From Acorus gramineus (taxonomy: Eukaryota; Streptophyta; Magnoliopsida; Acorales; Acoraceae), in NCBI GenBank assembly GCA_030737835.1, contig JAUJYN010000016.1, positions 2,209,001 to 2,273,000 of the forward strand: DNA of 64,000 nt. The letters are read 5' to 3'. The notes below the pieces were generated by a model. That model had not been told where the DNA came from, did no database searches, and was given only the letters and a program-made list of their open reading frames with translations. Shown here in pieces: positions 1 through 9,937 of this stretch. The position numbers and the translations under genes were made by a program. Numbering within the stretch: position 1 is the first letter of the stretch; every line of letters begins with the position of its first letter.

Positions 1-855
1 CCGGTGCTTTCAAATTCGAATTCCGGTGAGTTTTGCCCCTCTGCCCCCCCTCTCTTCTTCCCTGATTTGAGCCATTTCGGTGGTGGAGGTAGATCCGGGC
101 ATTGGAAGCCTTTTGGGAGAGGTTTCGGTGCGCGGAGAGCAACCGGACATCCCTTCCTCACCTTGGTAAGCCTCTTTTTCCCTCTTTTTCTTGCATAGAT
201 GTATGTTAGGAGGGTGGAAATGAGGTTGGGTGGTGGTCGGCGGCGGTGGGTGGCCGTCGGGGGCTGTGGTGGTGGTCGGAGGCCTTGGAGTGGCCGGTGG
301 AGGGAGCTAGGCTGACCGGGCAGGTTGGGTGGCTGTCCCGGGAGGGTTGGCAGCACAGCAGGCGCAGCAGGCGTGCAGCGGTAGGGCGCGCGCGCGCGTG
401 CGTGCGGGCGTGCGCTCGGGTTGGCGCTGGGCGTGCTGGGTGCTGGGCGTGCAGGGCGTGCAGGGTAGACTGGCAGGGCTAGCTCGGGCAGGATGGCTGG
501 GCTGTGCGCGCGGGCAGGCCGGGCTGGCAGGCTGGGCGCGCAGGCGAGCAAGGCAGGAGGTGCTCAGGCATCAGGCGAGCAGTGCCGGGCGTGCAGGCGA
601 ACGGTGCTCGGGCCACTCGGCGATGCGCGCAGGCAGGCAGCGCGGGCAGCAGCGCGGGTAGGCTGGCAGGCCCGTTGGGCGCGTGCTGCCAGGCGCGCTG
701 GGCACGTGTTGCGCGGGCGTGCGCGTGGGCGCTGGGTGAGGGTCCCGGGTGCTGGGCGCTGAGCGCTGGGAGCTGGTCGCGGATACCGGGTGTGCTGGGC
801 GAGGGTGCTGGGCGCTGGGCACCGCAGAGGTGCATGCGCGTGGGGCGCTGGGCGA

Positions 856-945
856 GGTAGCGATGGTGCGCGCGGGGCGCGGCGAGGCAGCGGTGGTGCG
901 CGCGGGGCGCGGCGAGGCAGCGGTGGTGCGCGCGGGGTGTGCGCG
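856..945 (+). repeat. Three tandem 30-bp GC-rich units in A1
   Basis: Three head-to-tail units of 30 bp begin at 856, 886 and 916, with the core GGTGGTGCGCGCGGGGCGCG. They lie inside the GC-rich variable block of LTR copy A1. The other family-A copies hold related but differently arranged GC-rich words, so local unit duplication may explain part of the length difference between copies. Confidence 0.75.
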
Positions 946-1327
946 GGGGCGAGGCGCTGCGCGCGGGGCGTGCGGGGTGCTCGCGGGCCAGCGCGGGGCG
1001 TGCGGGGTGTGCGCAGGCGGCTGCGCTGGGGCGCAGGGGGCACGCGGTGCACCAGGGAGGTTCGGCGGCGTGTCCAGGCGGCGGGCAGGGGCCCGGTGGG
1101 GCGCGGGGTGCGTGGGCTGAGGCGCGGCGGTGCACCCGGGCGGTCGGGTGGCCGTGCGAGTGGGTGCCGACCGTGCGGGTGGTTGCCGTAGTGCTCGGGC
1201 TAGCGTGCGTGCGGGTCGTATGCACGTTTGCCCGAGTGTTGGGTGTTTGATTTTGGGTTTTGTGTATTTTTGAGTGTTTAGCAGTATTTGAGGTTTTTAC
1301 TCACCAAGTTGATACCCTATCTTGCAG

Positions 1328-1363
1328 ATCTTGACGGACGGTCGCGCGACGACCCGATCTCCG
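1328..1363 (+). other. 36-nt mini-exon-like segment, LTR A1
   Basis: The 36 bases are preceded by CTATCTTGCAG (acceptor-like) and followed by GTGAGT (donor-like). The same 36-nt length and flanks occur at 4466, 14374, 63281 and, in the related family B, at 19724. It is inferred to be an internal exon of an LTR transcript; a short coding reading (D-L-D-G-R-S...G-E-W-D) also runs through it and is the alternative. Confidence 0.45.
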
Positions 1364-2123
1364 GTGAGTGGGACGATCCAACCCAGTAGGGAGGCGTTAC
1401 ATGCACTTGGGCGTGTACCGTCCTCCCCTGGGGCACCATAGTAGATATTAACCTGTTTAATATGAAAAGCTATGTAAGCATGATAATCTGTAGTATGCAT
1501 GCCACCCTAGATTTGTATGCTAGGGACTTATACCCTTAGGACCCGTATAAGAACCATGCACCCTGTTATCATGTTTCCATGCTAGGAAAGCCCCGACCGA
1601 TGCATGTTCCTATTTAGTTTAATTTATTTAAATAAAATGCGAGCATGTGATTATTAGTCTGAATTAGCGAATATCATAGGGGAGGGGCCTCGCGAGGACA
1701 GCGGTGAGACCCGGGCTAGGGTACTCCGTGTTCCTTGTTTGGTTGTCAGGATGTCCTATATCGGGACCTCACGCTGCCCTCCCAAGGATTCTTTCCCCGT
1801 TAATATTCCAACCCTGTTATAACTATTATGCATGTTCCCCGCATCTTGGTTATGCGCCCTGGAGGAATTCAGGACATTAGAGTTGGTAGGATGTGTTGTC
1901 TGCGGATCCGAGTGGATCATATGCGGTGGATAGGCTGTTCTGTTCCCTTCGTTGGATCCTTTAGAGACTACCCCGGCGTTGGAAAGGTCGTCCCGTGCAG
2001 GGGCTCCCATCAGTAGGCGCCTCCTGATTTGGTAGAAGGACTGTGCTGAATGTGGGAGTGGCCAAACGACCTACGGAGTGGGGAGAGACTATCGGTGGAC
2101 AAAGGGTGACCAACAGCCTAGTC

Positions 2124-2371
2124 AGTCCCAAGAGCCTAGGTCACTTATTGAGGGTGAGGGTGAGGGTATGGTGGGCCGGCGATGTGGCGACCCACTGGAT
2201 TGTAAGTCCCAATATCCTTGGTCACCTAGTGAGGGTGACGGTGAGGGTGTAGCGGGTGGCGGTAGCGACCCGCTGGTTTTGTGTAATTAGTCCCAATATC
2301 CTTGGTCACCCATTGAGAGGTCAGGGTGAGGGTGTGGTGGGTTGGCGGTAGCGACCCACTGGTTTGTGGAG
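2124..2371 (+). repeat. Three tandem ~82-bp TCCCAA/GTGAGGG modules in A1
   Basis: Units start at 2124, 2205 and 2289. Each opens with AGTCCCAA, continues with a CCTNGGTCAC-like word, then a run of GTGAGGGTGAGGG and a GGTGGGNNGGCG...CGACCCACTGG tail. Copies A2 and A3 have only two units. The same AGTCCCAAGAG plus GTGAGGGTGAGGG pairing is seen in family B and in the TRIM at 8865. Confidence 0.75.
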
Positions 2372-2894
2372 TTGTTGCCATTTTGTGGCTTGAGTAATGT
2401 GATTGTGGATTAATAATATCTGGTTGTGGTTAATATAAATTGTGATGCATGGGTTGTGCTGTTCACTGAGCGTGTGGCTCACCCCTTGCATAAAAACCTT
2501 TTTCAGTGTCATCTGAGTCGGATCTGGAGGAGGAGCTCCCCGAGGGACTTCATCAGTAGCGGAGTAGCGCCACGTCCCGCGAGTATCAGAGGCTATCAGC
2601 ATCCCTTGTGCTTGTATGTATTATTTTCCGTGCTTGGGCACGCGGTTGTGTTGTATTTGGTCGTCTTTGTATATATTGGCTCTCACAGGACATATGATTA
2701 TGTATCGAGTCTGTAGTATGTTTTGATTACAGATTCAGTCTTTTAGCTTCCGCATTTGGTGTATATATCATGTCAGCCCTGCTTTGTCTGTGTTGTCATT
2801 TTAGCTATTGTGTGAGTATGTTATTGAACTCTTGTTACTGATATCATATATACACTTGCCGCGTCCCGGGGTCGGCCGGCCCTGGGGCGTGACA

Positions 2895-3067
2895 CGCCTA
2901 TTGGGTTATATGCCTTTGGCTTATTTCTACGCGAGAGCAGAGGTAACTCCTCGCATCCGAGCGACGCATCTGTGTGGGAGTTCAAGAGTATTTGATATCA
3001 TCAATATGTGATTATCGAGAGTAGTTAACTTTTCCATTGGGTTCACTTTGCGAACATGGAGTATTTT
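2895..3067 (+). mobile_element. Family B LTR fragment B1, left part
   Basis: This 173-bp piece aligns by eye with 10410-10575 and 20815-20975 (shared words such as GCTTATTTCT and AGAGCAGAGGTA, then CGAGAGTAGTT-like sequence). It is the stretch of a family-B LTR left between the family-A LTR ending at 2894 and the solo family-A LTR starting at 3068. Its last five bases, ATTTT (3063-3067), are the left target duplication of that solo LTR. Confidence 0.75.
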
Positions 3068-4465
3068 TGTTATATATATGTGTCACTTTTTGGCCTGCTA
3101 GTAACCATTGGAGCATTTTGACAGTTTTTTAGTTTTTTTCGTTTTTCGATCGGAACCGCAAAATTTTGGACTGTTAGCTATCGTCCTGAGCTAGAGGACT
3201 CCGATTGAAAATCAAACTGCATATTATGTGTCCTGGTACCATTCTAAGCCACTCATGAAAATTTCATCGAATTCCGGCAACGTTTCCGGAATTTCACAGT
3301 TCCGGGGCGTATCCGGGTTTTAAGTGAGTTGACTTTATAAGTCGAGTGAAAAATTAGATTGGCACTATTCATCATCCCTTCCAAATTAATTTCTCTCTCT
3401 CCCCTCTCTCCTTTTCTTCCATTTGAGCCCCTTAGAGCCCTCAAAGCTTAAAACTTAAAGCATAGAAAGTGTAGATCGGGTCCCGATCTACACCCCGGTG
3501 CTTTCAAATCCGGATTCCGGCCAACCTAGCCCTCCCATCCGCCCTCTCTTCTCCTCAGATCCGAGCCAAATCGGAGGTGGGAGTTGGTCTTGGTGGTGGA
3601 GACCGTTGGGGGAGCGTTTCGGTGCGCGGAGAGCAACCGGACACCTCTTCCTCCCCCTTGGTAAGCTCTTTTTCCTCTTCTTTTTGGCTTAGATGTATGT
3701 TAGGAAGGGGGTTTTGTGTTTGGGTGGTGGTCGGCGGCTGTGGGAGGCTGTCGGAGGTGGTTGGGGGCGGTCGGAGGCCGTCGGAGGCCGATGGATTGGT
3801 GGTGGAGGTGCTCGGGCATGGAGGTTGCTGTCTCAGGCAGGGCAGCAGCACAGGCAGCACAGGCGCAGCAGGCAGAGCCGCTGGCAGGGCGCGCGCGTGC
3901 GTGCGCGTGGGCGTGCGCTCGGGGGGAGCTGGTGGCCAGCTGGGCGTGCGGTGCACGGGTGTGCTAGGCGTGCGGGCGCTGGGCGTGCTGTGCGCGGGTG
4001 TGCTGGTCGAGTGGGCATGCGTGCAGGGCGTCGTGCAGGGTGCGCGTGGAGCGCTGCGCAGGGGCGCAGGCACGCTGTGCGCGCGCGCGGGAGTCGGTGG
4101 AGTGCTGGGCGAGTCGGCGGTGCGCGCGGGGTGCGCGCGGGGCGAGGCGCAGGGCGCGAGGCGTGCGGGTGCGCGCGGGCTGCTGCGCTGGGGCGCAGTA
4201 GGTGCGCGGTGCACCCGGGAGGCTGGGCGGCTTGTCCAGGCGGCGGGCAGGGGCCCGGCGGTGCGCCGGGGTGCACGGGCTGAGGCGCGGCGGTGCATCC
4301 GGGGTCGGGTGGCTGCCGGGGGTGTGGGAGTGAGTCGGGGTGCTCGGGCTAGCGTGCGTACGGGGCGTATGCACGTTTACCCGAGTGTTGGGTATTTAGT
4401 GTGTATTTTGTGTATTTTGGGGTATTTGTGGATTATACTCACCCAGTTGTTACCCTGTCTTGCAG

Positions 4466-4501
4466 ATCTCGACGGACGGTCGCGCGTCGACTCGACTTCC
4501 G
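4466..4501 (+). other. 36-nt mini-exon-like segment, LTR A2
   Basis: It is flanked by CTGTCTTGCAG and GGTGAGTGGG, as in the other family-A copies. The implied upstream intron runs from 3661 to 4465 (805 nt), the shortest of the four copies. Confidence 0.45.
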
Positions 4502-5247
4502 GTGAGTGGGACAACCCAACCCAGTTTGGGAGGCGCTACATGCATTTGGGCGTGTACCGTCCTCCCCTGGGGCACATAGTTGGTATTAACTGTTTTTATT
4601 ATAATCCATGCAAGCATGATCTGTGTGTAGAATGCATGCCACCCTAGACTTGTATGTTAGGGACTTGCACCCTTAGGATATGTGCATGAGCCGTGCATCC
4701 TGTCACCCCGTTATCATGCTAGGAAAGCCCTGACCTATGCATGCGTCCTATTAGTTTGATTTATTTATTTAAATGCAAACTGTGATATTGATTAGCATGC
4801 CTTGGGGAATATAAGGGGGCCTTGCGAGGTAAACATTGAGACCCGGGCTAGGGTACTCCGTGTTCCTTGTTTGGTTGGCGGATGTCCTATATCGGGACCT
4901 CAGGTTGCCCTCCCAAGGTCTCTTTTCCTCATTATTATCTTATGTATTCCCCGCATCTTGGTTATGCGCGCTGGAGGAATTCTGAATGAATTCAAGACAT
5001 TAGAGTTGTAGAGATGTGCTGTCAGCGGATCCGAGTGGATCATATGCGATGGATAGGCTGTTATGTTCCCTTCGTTGGATCCGTGTAGAGACTACCTCAG
5101 CGTTAGAAAGGTCGTCCCGTGCAGGGGCTCCCATCAGTAGGCGCCTCCTGATTTGGTAGAAGGACTGTGCTGAATGTGGGAGTGGCCAAACGACCTACGG
5201 AGTGGGGAGAGACTATCGGTGGACCAAGGGTGACCAACAGCCTAGTC

Positions 5248-5440
5248 AGTCCCAAGAGCCTATGTCACTTATTGAGGGGTGAGGGTGAGGGTATGGTGGG
5301 CCGGCGATGCGACGACCCACAGGATTGTGTATGGATGATTATCAGCCCATTAAGTCCCAATACCCTGTGTCACCTATTGAGGGGTGAGGGTGAGGGTGAG
5401 GGTGTGGTGGTTCGGCGATGTAGCGAACCACCGGACTTGT
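5248..5440 (+). repeat. Two tandem TCCCAA/GTGAGGG modules in A2
   Basis: Units start at 5248 and 5353. Each has AGTCCCAA, a GTCAC word, a (GTGAGG)n run and a GGTGGGCCGG or GGTGGTTCGG tail. There is one unit fewer than in copy A1. Confidence 0.7.
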
Positions 5441-5958
5441 GATTGATTATGCCACTTTGAGGCTCTTTGCTATAAATTGTGGTTAATATAAACTGTATGC
5501 ATGGGTTGTGCTATTCACTGAGCGTGTGGCTCACCCCTCGCATAAAATATTTTTCAGTGATCACTGAGGAGGACTTGAAGGAGGAGCTTCCCGAGCGACT
5601 ACACCAGTAGCGGAGTAGCGCCACGTCCCTCGAGTTTTGAGGCCATCAGCATCCTTCTCTTTGTTGTATGTATATTTTCTGTGCTTGGGCACCTAGTTTG
5701 GATTATGTATGGATTGTATTTGTGTGCATATGGACATGTTGGCTCTCACAGGACATATGATTATGTATCGAGTCTGTAGTATGTTTTGATTACAGATTCA
5801 GTCTTTTAGCTTCCGCATTTGGTGTATATATCATGTCAGCCCTGCTTTTATCTGTGTTGTCATTTTAGCTGTTGTGTGAGTATATTATTGAACTCCTGTT
5901 TACTGATATCATATATACACTTGCCGCGTCCCGGGGACGGCAGCCCTAGGGCGTGACA

Positions 5959-7186
5959 ATTTTCACCCAATATCGTCTGTGTAGAAGTGGCCCGGGTTGT
6001 AGCTTTCCTGATAGAGGGCCCCCATCTGTAGGTGCTATCGATGCATGCGGAAAGATGTACTGATCATGGGAGTAAACCAGGTTGAGGCTACTTGGGAGAG
6101 GGCTAACAAATGATATTGCGAGCGCGGAATCGTTCTCCTCTTCGTCGGATCCGTGTCAATGCTACCCGGTGTTGTAGCTGTCTTAACAGAGGGCTCCCAC
6201 CTGTAGGTACTATCGATGCATGCAGCAAGATGTATTGATCCTAGGAGTATACCAGGTAGAGGCTACTCGGGAGAGGGTTACCGGATGACGAAGGGTGTAG
6301 AGCAAGCGAATTTATCCCAAAAGTCACTAGGGTCACCCCTCCAGGGGCGGGTGAGGATGAGTTGAAGTCACGTCTTCACGTGACTCTTATACCCATTGAG
6401 TATACTCTGGGTATGTTACACCTAATGCTTGAGGTATCGAAGTGTATCTCTACCTCATAGCGGAAAGACTTGTTGTACTATGTTATGTTTAATGCTTGAG
6501 GTATCGTAGTGTATCTCTGCCTCGTAGTTGTTAGACTCGTTGTATCTTATTATCCAGTAAACACCATGTGTTATGGTTAACAATTGTTCCTCCCCGAGTG
6601 TCCCAAGAGTCTCTCTCTGGAAGTGAGGGTGAGGGTGAGGTTGGTCACGCCGTCGCGCGACCTTGTTATCCTTTGGTTTTCTACCCATGTTTTTCCTTGA
6701 AAGAAATTTGCCTTAGTATTGAATTGTTGTAATGGTGTTTGGTTTCCAGCCACTCACTGAGATTGTAGCTCACCGCTCGGGTTCTGTTTCTTTTACAGGG
6801 GCAATGTTGGGCGTGGAGCTGGAGCTTCCCTGTGGCGCGGTCTTATGTGGGTGGAGCGTTCCGTTCGGCGGTTGGCGTGTGCGAGGATGTCAGCAGTCCT
6901 AGAGTCATGTATTTGTTAATCGTGCGTGTTGCAAATGATGTATTTTATTTGGATTTGACTTTGCTCTCACATGACAGTGATTGTGTATTCGAGTTTGTAA
7001 TAATGTTTTGGTTTACAGACTTATTGATATTCTTATGCTTCCGCATTTTAGTTGAACTATCAGTTAACATTGTTTTGCCATCTTTGTGTGTTATTTATTG
7101 GAGTCATCATTGTTGATCTCTTGTACTTGATAGCTGATACTTTATCTATTGCAACGTCTCGGGGACGGTCGCCCTGGGGCGTGACA
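5959..7186 (+). mobile_element. Family B LTR fragment B1, right part
   Basis: This continues the family-B LTR after the solo A2 LTR. It carries an acceptor-like TTCTTTTACAG ending at 6798, followed by GGGCAATGTTGGGCGTGGAGC, and a 3' portion clearly related to family A (CTCTCACATGACA, GCTTCCGCATTT). It ends in GGGGACGG-TCGCCCTGGGG-CGTGACA, nearly the family-A terminus. The next five bases (AAGGG, 7187-7191) would be its target duplication in the pol end of element C. Confidence 0.8.
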
Positions 7187-8362
7187 AAGGGCCCTACGCA
7201 CAAAAAACTTCCTTAAGTTCATGGTGTTCCAAGGAGTTGGTATGAGTACCTTTCTTGGGCCGGTGGTGCACAGCCGATATGCCGCCTTGCCGTAGACCTT
7301 GACCACTTCGTACGGTCCTTCCCAGTTGGCCTCGAGCTTCCCAGCGTTGGGTTCGTGTGTGTTATTGGTAACTCGTCTGAGCACCCATTCACCAGGTGAG
7401 AACGACCGTGGGTGGACTTTTTTGTCGAAGTGTTGAGCTTGACGGAGCTGGTAGGCGGCGAGGCGGACCGAAGCCGTCCCTAGCTTCCTCTAGGAGCACT
7501 GTGTTATTGGCGAGGGCCTCGCTGTTCCGGTAGCTGAGAGCGATGGAGGATCGTAGAGTGGGGAGCCTGACTTCAGAGGAGATAACCGCTTCAGTCTAGT
7601 ACGCGAGGGCGAATGGAAACTCTCCTGTGGGCTTTCTCCGAGTGGTGCAGTAGGCCAACAATACGCCCGAAAGCTCTTCAAGCCATGCCCCTTTTTTCTC
7701 GTCGAGCCGCTTCTTGAGCATAGTGAAGATGGTGCGGTTGGTTGCCTCAGCCTGCCCATTCCCCTACGGGTATGCCCGTGAGGAGAAGCGCTGTTGAACA
7801 CCGTATTTGTTGCAAAATTCCCGAATCAGCGCGTTTGCGAACTGAGTTCCGTTGTCCGCAATGATGGCCTTGGGGACGCCGAACCTGCATATGATGTGTT
7901 TCCATAGGAAATTCTTGACGTCGGCATGCTTGACCGTCTTGTATGCTTCTACTTCGACTTGGTGAAGTAGTCCATCGCTAGGAGCACATACTTCTTTCCT
8001 CCCGCAGCGGTCGGAAAGGTTCCTGCAATATCAATCCCCCATTGGGCAAACGGCCATGGGACGGTTCGTGTGTGGAGTTCTTCCGCAGGGAAGTGGATGA
8101 TCGGGGAGAATTTCTGGTATTTCTCACAGTTTCGGGCGAACGCGGTAGTGTCTTTCCTGAGTGAGGGCCAGTAATACCCCTGGGTAAAGATGCGATGGGC
8201 GAGTGATCGTCCGCTGGAATGATCGCCGCAGGATCCCTCATGGATTTCCTTTATCAACGTCTTGGCCTCGGTCGCGCGGAGACACCGGAGGAAGGGGCCG
8301 CAAGCATTGCACCGGTAGACTGTTCCTTCTGTGATGGCATAGCTGGCGGGAACTGGTATCAC
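7187..8362 (-). pseudogene. Element C integrase region (degenerate)
   Basis: The minus strand from 8362 encodes an integrase N terminus with an H..H..C..C-type zinc region (HEGSCGDHSSG...CEKYQ), a core start (WGIDIAGTFP, first catalytic Asp) and AMDYFTK, broken by a stop. The core continues in another frame at 7950-7490 (IIADNGTQF with the second Asp, then GQAEATNRT with the Glu). The C-terminal part KLEANWEGPYEVVKVYGKAAYR lies at 7384-7190. It would catalyse cDNA insertion in an intact element. Stops and frame changes make it non-functional. The last codons run straight into the terminus of LTR B1 at 7186. Confidence 0.8.
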
Positions 8363-8864
8363 ACCTTCTGAGCTTCAATTTGATCTACCGATAGTGTGCT
8401 ATCGCGTTTGTAAGCCTCAATCGGGTCCATCCAACAAGGGGACTCCCATTTCATAACATGGATGGTGAGCTCTAGGTCGATTGAGGGTCGTTGAAGGATT
8501 GTCGGCATGACCTAACGCCCCCCTGGGATGGCGGCTCCCACTACTAATGAGTCTGCCTCCTAGTTTTCTTTACGAGGCAGGTAGTGATTTCGAAGCCGAA
8601 GAAGTCTTGGAAGCGCTGGACGGCCAGGCGATGATATCGCTCCATTTTCTCATCCTTAGCCGTATATGCCCCCTAGACCTGTAGCACCACCAACTGTGAG
8701 TCGCAGTACGCGCGCAGATACCTGACGCGGAGTGCTTTGGCGAGCTGCAATCCATTAATTAGGGCCTCATATTCGGCCAGGTTGTTGGTGGCAGGGAACT
8801 CCAGCCGGATAGAATGTTCTAGTTGGGTACCGTTGAGAGTTTTTAATACAATCCCAGCGCCGCT
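8363..8864 (-). pseudogene. Element C RNase H, C-terminal half
   Basis: The minus strand reads the RNase H-like words RLEFPATNNLAEYEALINGL and RVRYLRAYCDSQLVV, the E and D positions of a plant Gypsy RNase H. Stop codons follow. It is separated from its N-terminal half by the TRIM inserted at 8865-9386, and the reading FVDGASNAGGSG|AGIVLK joins across the insertion. Confidence 0.75.
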
Positions 8865-9386
8865 TGTAACGCCCTAGGCTTACACATCAAGAAATTGTCC
8901 GCTTTTCCCCTAAATGGGCTCACGGCTTTAAAACGCGTCTTGATGTGTAAGAGTTGTGCTCACATATAAGCATAGACTATCTCCTCCCATTAGGAGATGT
9001 AGGACTAAACACCAAACCCTCACCCTCACCCAATTCATGGGCCTCTTGGGACTGTTGAGCCTCCCCTCAATAGGCCGGGGCGTCACAATCACCCCCCTAG
9101 TGGGCCACACGTTCTCGTGTGGGACTGCACCCACCATCGTGAAATGGACAGGCTCTGATACCAATTGTAACACCCCAGGCTTACACAACAAGAAATTGTC
9201 CGCTTTGCCCCTAAATGGGCTCACGGCTTTAAAACGCGTCTTGGTGTGTAAGAGTTGTGCTCCCATATAAGCACAAACTATCTCCTCCCATTAGGCGATG
9301 TGGGACTAAATATCAAACCCTCACCCTCACCAATTCATGAGCCTCTTGGGACTGTTGGGCCTCCCCTCAACAGACCGGGCGTCACA
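8865..9386 (-). mobile_element. TRIM (terminal-repeat retrotransposon in miniature)
   Basis: The 522-bp element has two ~222-bp direct repeats, 8865-9087 and 9166-9386, each TGTAAC...CGTCACA on the plus strand. They are separated by only 78 bp and flanked by the identical 5-bp duplication CCGCT (8860-8864 and 9387-9391). On the minus strand the spacer next to the upstream LTR reads ATTGGTATCAGAGCC, the classic plant primer-binding site complementary to initiator tRNA-Met, which sets its orientation. It has no coding capacity and must be mobilised in trans. Its LTR shares, in sense, the AGTCCCAAGAG plus GTGAGGGTGAGGGT pairing with families A and B. It splits the RNase H region of element C. 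Confidence 0.93.
9149..9165 (-). other. TRIM primer-binding site
   Basis: The minus strand reads TTGGTATCAGAGCC directly after the LTR. It matches the 3' end complement of plant initiator tRNA-Met, the usual primer of TRIM and Copia elements. Confidence 0.85.
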
Positions 9387-9937
9387 CCGCTGCCTCCGGC
9401 GTTGGATGCTCCATCGACGAAGAGATCCCACCATTCTGAAAGTTCCGGCGGGTCATCGAGCTCTGATGCGGCCTTTCGCATGTCGTCCTCGGGGTCAAAT
9501 TCCAGCAAGAAGTCAGCCACTACTTGGCCCTTCTTCACGATCTGTGGGCGATAGTCGATGTTGAATGGTGAAAGCTCCAAGGCCCATTTGGCAGTTCGTC
9601 CGTAGAGATCCGGTTTTTGTAAGAAGACCTGGATGGGATAGGACGTGAGCACAATGACTGGATGTGCTTCGAAGTAGTGCTGGAGCTTCCTTTTTTCCAC
9701 CACAAGCGCAAAGATGAGCTTCTCGATGGGTGAATAGCGGGTCTTGACATCGAGTAGAGCCTTGCTTACGTAGAAGACCGGATGCTACTGTTCGCGGTCC
9801 TCTTTGAACAGTGCGGCGCTGATCAGTGCCACCGACACGGCGAGATACAGAAAGAGCGTCTCGCCTTCGACCGAGACGGACAAAATTGGCAGCTGGCTGA
9901 GATGGTCATTGAGGCTTTGGAATTCGGCCTGCCTTTT
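9387..9937 (-). pseudogene. Element C RT C-terminus and RNase H N-terminal half
   Basis: The minus strand reads AEFQSLNDHLSQLPILSVSVEGETLFLYLAVS, VFYVSKALLDVKTRYSPIEKL, LQHYFEAHPVIVLTSYPIQ, KWALELSPFNIDYRPQIVKKGQVVADFL and FVDGASNAGG. This is the standard order of the RT connection and RNase H start in Tat-type Gypsy pol. It contains an in-frame stop (KEDREQ-stop-HPVFY). About 80 codons normally found between this and the RT palm domain are missing where fragment B2 lies. Confidence 0.8.

Larger units (their letters stand above)
1..2894 (+). mobile_element. Family A LTR, copy A1 (cut by window edge)
   Basis: This is the 3' ~2.9 kb of a long LTR, recognised by colinear alignment by eye with copies starting at 3068, 12812 and 61786. 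About 425 bp of its 5' end lie left of the window. It ends in the family terminus GGGGCGTGACA, and the 5 bases after it (CGCCT) would be the right target duplication. In order it holds a splice-donor-like GGTAAG (165-170), a GC-rich variable block (about 360-1230), a mini-exon-like segment (1328-1363), a tandem TCCCAA/GTGAGGG module (2124-2371), a pyrimidine-rich AG acceptor (ending 2506) and a conserved 3' portion. It has interrupted a family-B LTR whose sequence resumes at 2895. Whether it is solo or part of a full element cannot be seen. It has no credible coding gene. Confidence 0.85.
3068..5958 (+). mobile_element. Family A solo LTR, copy A2
   Basis: A complete 2891-bp LTR starts TGTTATATATATG and ends GGGCGTGACA. 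It is flanked by the identical 5-bp target duplication ATTTT at 3063-3067 and 5959-5963, with no internal region or second LTR between. It is therefore a solo LTR left by LTR-LTR recombination. It interrupts a family-B LTR. It holds a donor-like GTAAGC at 3661, the GC-rich block (about 3840-4370), the 36-nt mini-exon-like segment (4466-4501), two tandem TCCCAA/GTGAGGG modules (5248 to ~5440) and an acceptor ending at 5557. The TATA box of copies A3 and A4 is replaced here by CTTTATAAG (near 3334). Confidence 0.92.

Noticed and set aside
479-1225. Long Arg/Ala/Pro/His-rich open frames on both strands of the GC-rich LTR blocks (also 3555-4647, 13246-14358, 62398-63212)
   Set aside because: They overlap in several frames on both strands. 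They arise from a stop-poor GC repeat composition, differ between LTR copies and have no domain.
2124-2371. Regularly spaced TCCCAA repeats as a CRISPR array
   Set aside because: There are only two or three long units without spacers, inside an LTR of a plant genome.
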